A stretch of 64,000 nt of DNA. Source: Bacteroidetes bacterium UBA1941. Its GTDB lineage: Bacteria; Bacteroidota; Bacteroidia; Chitinophagales; LD1. Location of the stretch: positions 383,594 through 447,593 of the forward strand of contig DDEZ01000012.1 in assembly GCA_002336805.1 (NCBI GenBank), in the 5' to 3' direction. The notes beneath the pieces are model-generated. The model was not told the origin of the DNA. It saw nothing but the letters and a program-made list of their open reading frames with translations, and made no database searches. Within the stretch, counting starts at the first letter, position 1. Every line of letters begins with the position of its first letter. The position numbers and the translations under genes were made by a program. Shown here in pieces: positions 8,497 through 16,489 of the stretch.

Positions 8497-10431
8497 CTAT
8501 TTGTAAGAACGCACCTGCAGCTTGATGTTCTCATACTTCAGGTCCTCCTTGTGCAGGGTAGGATCAGCACCTACGCCGGTAAACTCCCACGCTGCTACAT
8601 ACAGGTAGTTGGCGTCATCACGCTTGGCCTCGCCCTGATCCTGGTACTCCTCGCGGAAGTGGCCACCACAAGACTCGTTCCTGTTCAGCGCGTCTATCAC
8701 CATCAGCTCGCCCAGCTCTATGAAGTCTGCCACACGGCCGGCCTTGTCCAGCTCAGGGTTGAAGTCATTCAGCTCACCAGGCACTTTCACATCCTTCCAG
8801 AATTCCTCGCGTAGCTCGCCTATCAGCTTGCGTGCCTTGGTCAGTCCTTCAGCATTGCGGGCCATACCACAGTATTCCCACATGATTTTGCCCAGCTTGC
8901 GGTGAAAGTCTTCCACTGACTGCTTACCATTGATCGAGAGGAATTTCTTCATGCGCTCCTCTGCACCCTTCGCAGCTTCTTCGAATGCCGGATGGTCCAG
9001 TGGGATCGCCTTGGTAAATATCTCGTCAGAGAGGTAGTTATTGATCGTATATGGCAGTACGAAATAGCCGTCTGCGAGGCCCTGCATGAGTGCAGAAGCA
9101 CCGAGGCGGTTCGCACCGTGATCGCTAAAGTTCGCCTCACCGAGCGCGTAGAGACCCTTCACAGTGGTCATCAGCTCGTAGTCTACCCAGAGGCCGCCCA
9201 TCGTATAGTGTACAGCAGGATAGATCTTCATCGGCGTCTTCAGCGGATCTTCGTTTGTGATATTCTGGTACATCGGGAAGAGCTCACCGTAGCGGGCCTT
9301 CACAGTCTCTACACCCAAGCGCTTGATCGCATCGCCGAAGTCGAGGAATACACCAAAGCCAGATGGCACGATACCACGGCCGTCATCACAGGCCTCCTTG
9401 GCCGCACGTGACGCGATATCACGTGGACACAGGTTACCAAAGGATGGATATTTGCGCTCCAGGTAGTAGTCGCGGTCTTCTTCTTTGATGTCTTCTGCAC
9501 GCTTCTTGCCCTCGCGGATCGCCTTGGCGTCCTCTTTGGTCTTAGGCACCCATACACGGCCGTCATTACGCAGCGACTCAGACATGAGCGTCAGCTTAGA
9601 CTGATAGTCACCGGATACAGGTATACAGGTAGGGTGTATCTGTGTGTAGCACGGATTGCCGAAGAATGCACCCTTCTTGTGTGCCTTCCACGCAGCGGTC
9701 ACGTTGCTACCCATTGCATTTGTAGACAGGTAGAATACATTGCCATAGCCACCCGATGCGAGGATCACAGCATGGCCGAAATACCTTTCTATCTTACCGG
9801 TGATCAGGTTGCGGGCTATGATACCACGGGCCTTACCGTCTATCACTACCACATCCACCATCTCGTGGCGGTTAAACATTTCTACATTGCCCAGGCCGAT
9901 CTGGCGCTCCAGAGACTGGTAGGCACCGAGCAGGAGCTGCTGGCCGGTCTGGCCACGCGCGTAGAATGTACGTGACACCTGCGTACCACCGAATGAACGG
10001 TTATCCAGGAGTCCTCCGTACTCACGTGCGAAAGGTACACCCTGTGCCGTAGCCTGGTCTATGATATTGGCCGATACGGATGCGAGGCGGTAGACGTTTG
10101 CCTCACGAGCGCGGAAGTCGCCACCCTTGATCGTATCGTAGAAGAGGCGGTAAACCGAGTCACCGTCATTCTTATAGTTCTTGGCTGCATTGATACCACC
10201 CTGTGCGGCGATAGAGTGCGCACGACGCGGCGAGTCCTGAAAGCAGAAGGCTTTCACCTTGTAGCCCTGCTCTGCCAGCGTAGCTGCTGCAGAGGCGCCG
10301 GCGAGACCCGTACCTACTACGATGATCTCTATCTTACGCTTATTGGCAGGGTTTACGAGCTTGGCGTGCTCCTTGTATTCTTCCCACTTATCCTGGAGTT
10401 TTCCTTCAGGTATTTTTGAGTCTATGGCCAT
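8497..10431 (-). CDS. sdhA: Succinate dehydrogenase/fumarate reductase flavoprotein subunit
   Basis: The catalytic subunit interconverts succinate and fumarate with covalently bound FAD. The 644-residue product has the dinucleotide-binding VVGTGLAGASAAATLAEQG near residues 38-56 and the covalent-FAD site RRAHSIAAQGGIN, with the linking histidine at about residue 72. It also carries the substrate-site region HPTCIP and the C-terminal Bacteroidota-type extension. The length (about 640) matches the type B succinate:menaquinone reductases of this phylum, longer than the proteobacterial form. It lies 29 bases downstream of sdhC. With menaquinone as likely acceptor, the direction in vivo cannot be read from sequence. 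Confidence 0.97.
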   Translation of the reverse strand: MAIDSKIPEGKLQDKWEEYKEHAKLVNPANKRKIEIIVVGTGLAGASAAATLAEQGYKVKAFCFQDSPRRAHSIAAQGGINAAKNYKNDGDSVYRLFYDTIKGGDFRAREANVYRLASVSANIIDQATAQGVPFAREYGGLLDNRSFGGTQVSRTFYARGQTGQQLLLGAYQSLERQIGLGNVEMFNRHEMVDVVVIDGKARGIIARNLITGKIERYFGHAVILASGGYGNVFYLSTNAMGSNVTAAWKAHKKGAFFGNPCYTQIHPTCIPVSGDYQSKLTLMSESLRNDGRVWVPKTKEDAKAIREGKKRAEDIKEEDRDYYLERKYPSFGNLCPRDIASRAAKEACDDGRGIVPSGFGVFLDFGDAIKRLGVETVKARYGELFPMYQNITNEDPLKTPMKIYPAVHYTMGGLWVDYELMTTVKGLYALGEANFSDHGANRLGASALMQGLADGYFVLPYTINNYLSDEIFTKAIPLDHPAFEEAAKGAEERMKKFLSINGKQSVEDFHRKLGKIMWEYCGMARNAEGLTKARKLIGELREEFWKDVKVPGELNDFNPELDKAGRVADFIELGELMVIDALNRNESCGGHFREEYQDQGEAKRDDANYLYVAAWEFTGVGADPTLHKEDLKYENIKLQVRSYK

Positions 10432-10460
10432 TTGTTATTGAGATTTGAAGAAGTTTAAAA

Positions 10461-11171
10461 TTACATCACACCGATGCTGCGCAGATAGATCACGATCGGC
10501 ATCAGGGCAAAGATGAACGGTATCACGATGGCAAAGGCAGTACCCGCCAGGTGAATACCTTTATTATATTTAGTATGGTTCAGGCCGAGTGACTGGAAGG
10601 CGCTCCAGAAGCCATGCAGCAGGTGGTAGGCCAGTGCTACCTGCGCCAGTACATACAGGATCACTACAGGCAGGAAGCTAAATACGACTGACATCTCCGA
10701 GTATAGATCCAGCATCTGTACATTCAGCTGCGGATGCTGTACCTCCGGCAGTCCGAGGAAGCGCGACTTCAGCCAGAAATGATAGAGGTGCATGATCAGG
10801 AAGATAAGCAGCAGCGTACCGAGTATGGCCATGCTGCGGCTGTACCAGCTGCTGTTTGCGTTTGGCTTATTGTAGGCATATCCCTGCGGACGTGCAGCGC
10901 GATTCTGAAAGTACAGCATCAGGCCGTCTATGATATGCACCAGCAGGCCGCCAAAGAGCACCACCTCCATGATACGGATGATGATATTGGTACCCATAAA
11001 GTGAGCATACTCATTGAATAGGGAGCCCGACCTGTCAAAGAATACCATCGCATTGATAAAGCAGTGTACCAGCAGGAAGCTGATCAGGAAAAGTCCCGTC
11101 AGGCCCATCAGGTATTTCTTGCCGAGCGATGATTTGAAGAGGGCGGAAGATTTTTGCGTAGCAGCAGACAT
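10461..11171 (-). CDS. sdhC: Succinate dehydrogenase cytochrome b subunit, b558 family
   Basis: The membrane anchor binds the haems and the quinone for complex II. The 236-residue product has five hydrophobic segments, the layout of the single-subunit type B anchor (fused SdhC/D) of Bacteroidota and epsilonproteobacteria. Membrane histidines for haem ligation are visible in LLVHCFINA, GLLVHIIDG, LIMHLYHFW and AYHLLHGFWSAFQ. It is the first gene of sdhCAB. A TAnnTTTG-type -7 box lies about 30 bases upstream on the minus strand. Confidence 0.95.
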   Translation of the reverse strand: MSAATQKSSALFKSSLGKKYLMGLTGLFLISFLLVHCFINAMVFFDRSGSLFNEYAHFMGTNIIIRIMEVVLFGGLLVHIIDGLMLYFQNRAARPQGYAYNKPNANSSWYSRSMAILGTLLLIFLIMHLYHFWLKSRFLGLPEVQHPQLNVQMLDLYSEMSVVFSFLPVVILYVLAQVALAYHLLHGFWSAFQSLGLNHTKYNKGIHLAGTAFAIVIPFIFALMPIVIYLRSIGVM

Positions 11172-11200
11172 CTTGTATTAGATTTTTGTTAATGCGGTGC

Positions 11201-11230
11201 CAAAATTAATGTACAGTCTGACAAATGAAA
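11201..11230 (-). promoter_or_regulatory. Candidate Bacteroidota promoter for sdhC
   Basis: On the minus strand TAATTTTG (11201-11208) matches the TAnnTTTG -7 consensus of Bacteroidota. A TTTC lies 18 bases upstream (11227-11230) in place of the TTTG/TTG -33 element. The position would give a leader of about 25 bases before the sdhC ATG. Pattern match only. Confidence 0.35.
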
Positions 11231-11438
11231 GGATTTTGACCCTTTATTGCGCGAACGGCTGCTTATTTAGAATGATTCAAATTAAGCTGGCGCCAAAAAC
11301 CTATCATATTCATGCCTTATAACAAGGCAGACAGGCAGTTTGTTTTCCTACTTATAACTATACGGGATAAGAGAAATAGGGCTTTGCGACGCAGGTGTTC
11401 TGCTTATTTCTACCTTCGCTCCCATAAAGTAATAAAGC

Positions 11439-12626
11439 ATGTACACGATCAAGGATAAGCTCACGGAAGAATTGCAAAATATCGATACGAATGGCCTCTA
11501 CAAGCGCGAGCGCATCATCAGCACGCCGCAAGACGCAGTGATAAAACTGCAGGACGGCAGCGAAGTGATCAACTTCTGCGCAAACAACTACCTCGGCCTC
11601 TCCTCCCACCCGCGTGTGATAGCAGCGGCTAAGAAAGCCCTCGATACGCATGGCTTTGGCATGAGCTCCGTACGCTTTATCTGCGGTACGCAGGATATAC
11701 ATAAAGAACTGGAGGCAAAGATCGCCGCCTTTCTCGGTACTGAGGATACGATCCTCTACGCTGCCTGCTTCGATGCCAATGGTGGTGTCTTCGAACCCCT
11801 CTTTGATGAAAATGATGCTATCATCTCTGACGCTTTGAACCACGCCTCTATCATAGACGGGGTGCGCCTCTGCAAGGCCGTACGCTACCGCTATGCCAAT
11901 AACAATATGGAAGAGCTGGAGGAATGCCTCAAAAAGTCTCAGGATCAGAAGAACCGCATCATAGTGACCGATGGCGTCTTCTCTATGGACGGATACGTAG
12001 CGCAGCTCGACAAGGTCTGCGACCTGGCAGATAAATACAACGCGATGGTGATGGTAGACGAAAGCCACGCCACAGGATTTATAGGCAAGACGGGCCGCGG
12101 CAGTGTAGAGCTGCGCAATGTACTGGGCCGCGTAGACATCATCACCGGTACGCTGGGCAAGGCGCTCGGCGGTGCCATGGGTGGTTTCACCACTGGCAAA
12201 AAAGAGATCATAGATATGCTACGCCAAAGGTCTCGTCCATACCTTTTCTCCAACTCACTGGCACCATCTATAGCAGGTGCAGCCATAGAGGTATTTGACA
12301 TGCTGAGCGAGAGCACCGCCCTGCGCGACAAGTTGGAGTGGAATGTGAATTACTTCAAAACGGGCCTGAAGAAAGCCGGTCTGGACTTCAAAGATGGCGA
12401 GTCTGCCATTGTCCCGGTCATGCTGTACGATGCCAAGCTGTCCCAGGTCTTTGCAGATGAAATGCTGAAAGAGGGTATCTACGTGATCGGCTTCTTCTTC
12501 CCGGTAGTGCCCAAGGAGCAGGCCCGCATCCGTGTGCAGCTCTCCGCCGCGCACGATCAGCAGCACCTGGACCAGGCCATCGCTGCCTTCGAAAAGGTAG
12601 GCAGGAAACTAGGCGTGATCAAGTGA
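11439..12626 (+). CDS. kbl: Glycine C-acetyltransferase (2-amino-3-ketobutyrate CoA ligase)
   Basis: This PLP enzyme of the alpha-oxoamine synthase family cleaves 2-amino-3-oxobutyrate with CoA to glycine and acetyl-CoA, the second step of threonine breakdown by threonine dehydrogenase. The 395-residue length equals the usual Kbl. Visible marks are NFCANNYLGLSSHP, the substrate loop around VRFICGTQDIHKELE, VDESHATGF (PLP-ring contacts) and TGTLGKALGGAMGG with the Schiff-base Lys241. No threonine dehydrogenase is adjacent. Its 3' end overlaps the convergent histidine kinase gene by 18 bases. A weak TACCTTCG -7-like box is at 11411-11418. Paralogues such as serine palmitoyltransferase or AONS are less likely given the close match to Kbl motifs. 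Confidence 0.92.
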   Translation: MYTIKDKLTEELQNIDTNGLYKRERIISTPQDAVIKLQDGSEVINFCANNYLGLSSHPRVIAAAKKALDTHGFGMSSVRFICGTQDIHKELEAKIAAFLGTEDTILYAACFDANGGVFEPLFDENDAIISDALNHASIIDGVRLCKAVRYRYANNNMEELEECLKKSQDQKNRIIVTDGVFSMDGYVAQLDKVCDLADKYNAMVMVDESHATGFIGKTGRGSVELRNVLGRVDIITGTLGKALGGAMGGFTTGKKEIIDMLRQRSRPYLFSNSLAPSIAGAAIEVFDMLSESTALRDKLEWNVNYFKTGLKKAGLDFKDGESAIVPVMLYDAKLSQVFADEMLKEGIYVIGFFFPVVPKEQARIRVQLSAAHDQQHLDQAIAAFEKVGRKLGVIK

Positions 12627-15278
12627 GGCCTCCGGTAGGGTAAAGTAAAATGTAGCACCCGCTCCCTGCGCAGACTCGGCCCAGATACGGCCACCGTGTT
12701 TGGTGATGATATTCTTGACCAGTGCCAGTCCCAGGCCTGTCCCTTCAAAGTCAGAGCTGCTATGCATCCGCTGGAAAAGCTGAAACATCTTGCCAGCGCT
12801 ATTCATATCAAAGCCCACTCCATTATCCGATATATAATAAACGAGGCCCTCTGCCATCAGGCGGATGCCAATCTCCACCCGAGGTTTTTCTATTCCGGTA
12901 GAGTACTTCATCGCATTTGAGATCAGATTAGCCCACACTTCCCGTATCAGGCCCTCATCACATGTAGAGCGACCCAGCTCATGGATCACTACCTCCGGCA
13001 CGGGCTGTCCGCTCCGGGCCAGTAGCTGCTCATCTACTTTTTCCTGCACCACGTGGGTCATGTCTACCTGCCGCCGCTCCAGCGCAGCATGAGATGCACG
13101 GGAAAAAGCCAGCAGGTCTATGATCAGCTCTTTCATACGGTTAGTCTGTTTCAATATCACATCCATGAGGGTCAAGGCATCCGATGGTAGTATCTCTTCA
13201 TACTCCCGCTTCAGCAGGCCCACATAGCCGGAGAGTACCCGCAGCGGAGACTGCAGGTCATGAGCCGCCAGTGAGGAGAATGACTCCAGCGCCCTGTTTG
13301 ACTCCTCCAGCTGCACGGTCCTTTCTTTTACCTTCTCCTCCAGTGACCGGTTCAGCTCAAAGAGCTCATCCTGTATCTTTTTGCGCTCGGTCACATCGCG
13401 CAGGTTGGATACAATGGCATTGACCGCAGGGCTATCCAGGTGGCTGATAGAGCTGGCCTCCATCCAGCGCCAGCTGCCGTCTTTGTGCCGCAGGCGTAGC
13501 ACCATAAACATAGCCTTGCCCGGATTTTCATTGCACCAGGTCAGGTGGCCGATATTAGCGGGTAGCTCATCAGGATGCATGAGTTCCATAGCTGAGGTGC
13601 CGAGTAGTTCCTCGGGCTGGTATCCGAGTACCTCCTTTACAGCCGGGCTCATATAAGTGATAGCGCCATCTCCTCCAGACATGGCTATGACATCCTGATT
13701 TTTCTCTATCAGATATTTGAAGCGCTGCTCACTATTGACCAATGCCTCTTCAGCATTGATACGGTCAGTGACATCACGAAAGTTTGTGACCATCGCCTCT
13801 ACAGCCGGATCGTCAAACTGGTTACTCAATACCAATTCCATCCACCGGTACTTTCCATCCTGGTGCTTGAGTCGTATCTGCAGAGATCCATGCAGTTGCT
13901 GCCGGCTCATGATGAGCTGCACCAGGTCGCGTACCTTCGCCTTGTCATCCGGATGGTAGAGATCCAGCGCCGTGGATCCTATCATATCCTCGGGGCTGTA
14001 GCCCAGTATATCCCGGACCGACGGGCTGAGGTATATGAACCGCCGCTGCTCATCTGAGAGGGCGATACCTTCTTTGTTGTTCTCTATGAGTGCGCGAAAC
14101 CGCTTTTCACTATGCTGCAGCCGCTCATTAGCCAGCTTCTGCTCTGTCACATCGCGAAAATTAGTAACCATAGCATTGACTGCAGGATTTTCAAACTGGT
14201 TAGTAACCGTAATTTCTATCCAACGGGTGGATCCGTCTTTGTGCCGGGCGTGCATGACTCGGCTAGTACTCGCTCCGGGCTGTATCCTCCATTTATCCAG
14301 CGGTGTCTCAGGGTTGGCGGATGGATGCCGGAATATGGCTGCTGTCTGCCCTATGAGCTCGGCTGGCTCGTAGCCTAATATAGCGGTAATGGCGGGACTC
14401 ACATATTGTATACGGCTCTCGCGGTCCGACAGGGCAATGCCATCCTTGCTTCTCTCTATCAGTGCCCTAAACTTGCGCTCGCTATCCTGCAGCGCCTGCT
14501 CTGCTATTTTTTTGTCCGTAATATCGCGGTTGACACCATCCACACGGGTTATATCTCCCCTTTCGTTCAGCGTAGGGGTCACACGCGCTTCTATCCATCG
14601 GATACGTCCATCTTTGTGCCTGATACGATACTGCACCGTGCTGACCCGGCCCGTCAGCAGCATATCATTCAGCTCGTCTATCATGTGCTTATCCTCAGGC
14701 AGGATCAGCTCATACCACAGGAAGCCAGCCTGGATAAATTCCTCTGAACTGTATCCGTATACTTTGTTGCATGCCTCTGACCATTGGATGATCTGGTAAG
14801 GATTGCGCCGGGCGCTATAGATCACCTCATCTATATTATTGAAGACTTTAGTAAGCTCCGTATTCGCTTTCTCTAACCTTTGCCTGGCCTCTACTTGCTC
14901 TGTGATATCTCTATAGTTGCAAATGATGGCCTTGATATTTGGATCCTCAAGTTTATTAATGCCCGTACCCTCCATCCATACATAGTGCCCATCGCTATGC
15001 TGCTGGCGCCACTGGCTGCTAAAGCGTACAGACGGATATCTCAGCAGCTCATAAAAATTATGGATAATAGTATCACGATCGTCAGGATGTATCAGCTCGA
15101 TGGCCTTGGTAGTGAATATATCAATGGCTTCATACCCCAATATGCTCCTATGAGAGGAACTGCTGAAAACGACGCAGCCTTTTCCGTCAAAAAGTGTGAT
15201 AATGTCCCGGCCAAACTCCACCATAGCATGCAGCATATCCCTGGTGGACCCAGTCAAAGTAGCATCTCCCAAATTCAT
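12609..15278 (-). CDS. Cytosolic histidine kinase with five PAS domains
   Basis: Starting at the ATG at 15278 the product is about 889 residues; an upstream ATG at 15359 would add 27 residues but overlaps the start region of the divergent lipoprotein. Five PAS/PAC units follow one another, each closing with an RDITE/RDVTE-type PAC motif (NYRDITEQ, VNRDITDKK, NFRDVTEQK, NFRDVTDR, NLRDVTERK). A coiled linker leads to HisKA with the phospho-acceptor His in SSLAAHDLQSPLRVL, then an ATPase domain with the N box (ISNAMKYS), DNGVGF and GTGLGLALVKNI. No membrane helix or receiver domain is visible, so it is a soluble sensor whose response regulator lies elsewhere. The ligand is unknown. PAS units 3 and 4 are the most alike, suggesting recent internal duplication. 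Confidence 0.93.
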   Translation of the reverse strand: MNLGDATLTGSTRDMLHAMVEFGRDIITLFDGKGCVVFSSSSHRSILGYEAIDIFTTKAIELIHPDDRDTIIHNFYELLRYPSVRFSSQWRQQHSDGHYVWMEGTGINKLEDPNIKAIICNYRDITEQVEARQRLEKANTELTKVFNNIDEVIYSARRNPYQIIQWSEACNKVYGYSSEEFIQAGFLWYELILPEDKHMIDELNDMLLTGRVSTVQYRIRHKDGRIRWIEARVTPTLNERGDITRVDGVNRDITDKKIAEQALQDSERKFRALIERSKDGIALSDRESRIQYVSPAITAILGYEPAELIGQTAAIFRHPSANPETPLDKWRIQPGASTSRVMHARHKDGSTRWIEITVTNQFENPAVNAMVTNFRDVTEQKLANERLQHSEKRFRALIENNKEGIALSDEQRRFIYLSPSVRDILGYSPEDMIGSTALDLYHPDDKAKVRDLVQLIMSRQQLHGSLQIRLKHQDGKYRWMELVLSNQFDDPAVEAMVTNFRDVTDRINAEEALVNSEQRFKYLIEKNQDVIAMSGGDGAITYMSPAVKEVLGYQPEELLGTSAMELMHPDELPANIGHLTWCNENPGKAMFMVLRLRHKDGSWRWMEASSISHLDSPAVNAIVSNLRDVTERKKIQDELFELNRSLEEKVKERTVQLEESNRALESFSSLAAHDLQSPLRVLSGYVGLLKREYEEILPSDALTLMDVILKQTNRMKELIIDLLAFSRASHAALERRQVDMTHVVQEKVDEQLLARSGQPVPEVVIHELGRSTCDEGLIREVWANLISNAMKYSTGIEKPRVEIGIRLMAEGLVYYISDNGVGFDMNSAGKMFQLFQRMHSSSDFEGTGLGLALVKNIITKHGGRIWAESAQGAGATFYFTLPEASLDHA

Positions 15279-15362
15279 TCTTTCTTTTAAATGTATTTTT
15301 GTTAAAATAAAGGCTGTCAAACCTTTAGTCAAATGACTTTTGTCATATTTCAAAAACATTTC

Positions 15363-15797
15363 ATGAGATACAAGTACTATATTGTTTTTCTATTGCTGCT
15401 ACTATTTGTAAGTGGTTGCCATCCGCCGGTCAGGAATACGGCGGAACCTACCGCGCCGGCTCCAGCAGCCACTCCGGCTGAGCCAGCGGCTGCCGCTCTG
15501 GCTGACCATCAGACGCTTATAGCCCCGGACACCCGACTCATCTATACCAGGCATGCCCGCTGCCGCATGTCCTGCCGCCATATCTCTGAGGCTGATATCC
15601 GCGAGGTACTGCGCGAGGGCCATATCAATGAGGCCAAAAGCAAACAGGAACCCGGCCGCTGCCCCGCCTACGCCATAGAGGACGAGCGCAATAGTGACCA
15701 CATCCGCCTGCGTATCGTCTTTGCCAAATGTGAGGATGAAGTCAAGGTCGTGACCTGCATAGACAGAGATGACGAGTTTGCCTGCGACTGTAAGTGA
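15363..15797 (+). CDS. Cysteine-rich DUF4258 lipoprotein
   Basis: The chosen ATG at 15363 gives a lipoprotein signal peptide (MRYKYYIVFLLLLLFVSGC) with Cys as the lipidated residue; the longer frame from 15333 has no better signal. After a Pro/Ala-rich spacer a DUF4258 domain follows: YTRHARCRMSCRHISEADI, then REVLREGHIN, a basic-acidic middle and a final VKVVTCIDRDD strand. Many DUF4258 proteins are small cytosolic orphans or toxin-like; this one is exported and has seven cysteines in the mature domain, which may form disulfides. It is divergent from the kinase, with 84 bases between starts. Function unknown. Confidence 0.75.
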   Translation: MRYKYYIVFLLLLLFVSGCHPPVRNTAEPTAPAPAATPAEPAAAALADHQTLIAPDTRLIYTRHARCRMSCRHISEADIREVLREGHINEAKSKQEPGRCPAYAIEDERNSDHIRLRIVFAKCEDEVKVVTCIDRDDEFACDCK

Positions 15798-15901
15798 TAG
15801 GTGACTGATGGCTGAGAATATAGAAACTTAAAAAGTCTTAATCTGCCACTCAGCGGTGATCCTGCTGCAATCTTTTGTGTCGCCGGCGTTTCTCTCAGGC
15901 T

Positions 15902-16489
15902 ATGAGGATACAAAAAGAACAAGCCTACGCCTATTTCACCCTTTGCCTGTGCTGGTACCTCGCCATCTCTATGGCAGATTATGGCTTTGCCAAAATCACC
16001 AGAGGGCAATTTGGCATCTGGGACACCGCCATCCTATCTAAACCGCTGAAAGAGGTCGACACTTTCCACCTGGCCTGGCACCTCTTTGGCCGCAGCCATC
16101 TCTTCAACTGGGTCGTGGGCCTGACGCAGATCGGCGGTGCCATCCTCATCGTGATCCCGCGCACCCGGCTGATAGGTGCACTGGTCCTGCTGCCGGTATT
16201 AGCCAACATCTTCCTGATAGATGTATGCTTCACCACTGGTATGTTTGGCATGGCGCTGCCGGTACGACTGGCGGGTATGGTCTGCTGTGACCTGGCTATC
16301 CTCTGGTACGATCGTAAGATAGTAGTAGCAGCATGGCAGAAACTCGTATCCAGAGAGTTTACCGTGCGCTTCAGCTGGTGGCTCTATGCACTGGTGCCGG
16401 TGGTCGGGTTTGCGATGGACTTCATCCTGGCCATCCTGATGTGGCCAGTCAAACTTTTGACGACCTGGTTATTCATCTGGCATCATTGA
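15902..16489 (+). CDS. DoxX-like integral membrane protein
   Basis: The start at 15902 (MRIQKEQAYAYF) is preferred over an upstream ATG at 15875 because the segment before it is not hydrophobic and looks like leader. The 195-residue product has about five membrane helices with the DoxX-like pattern: a first helix with an early Asp and Lys (YGFAKITRGQFG), an HLFGRSHLFNWVVGLTQIGGAILIV stretch described here only by its ends, and ANIFLIDVCF. DoxX relatives are linked to quinone or thiol redox in other organisms, but no partner is next to it. Function here is unknown. It is convergent with the large propeller protein, whose stop follows immediately. Confidence 0.7.
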   Translation: MRIQKEQAYAYFTLCLCWYLAISMADYGFAKITRGQFGIWDTAILSKPLKEVDTFHLAWHLFGRSHLFNWVVGLTQIGGAILIVIPRTRLIGALVLLPVLANIFLIDVCFTTGMFGMALPVRLAGMVCCDLAILWYDRKIVVAAWQKLVSREFTVRFSWWLYALVPVVGFAMDFILAILMWPVKLLTTWLFIWHH

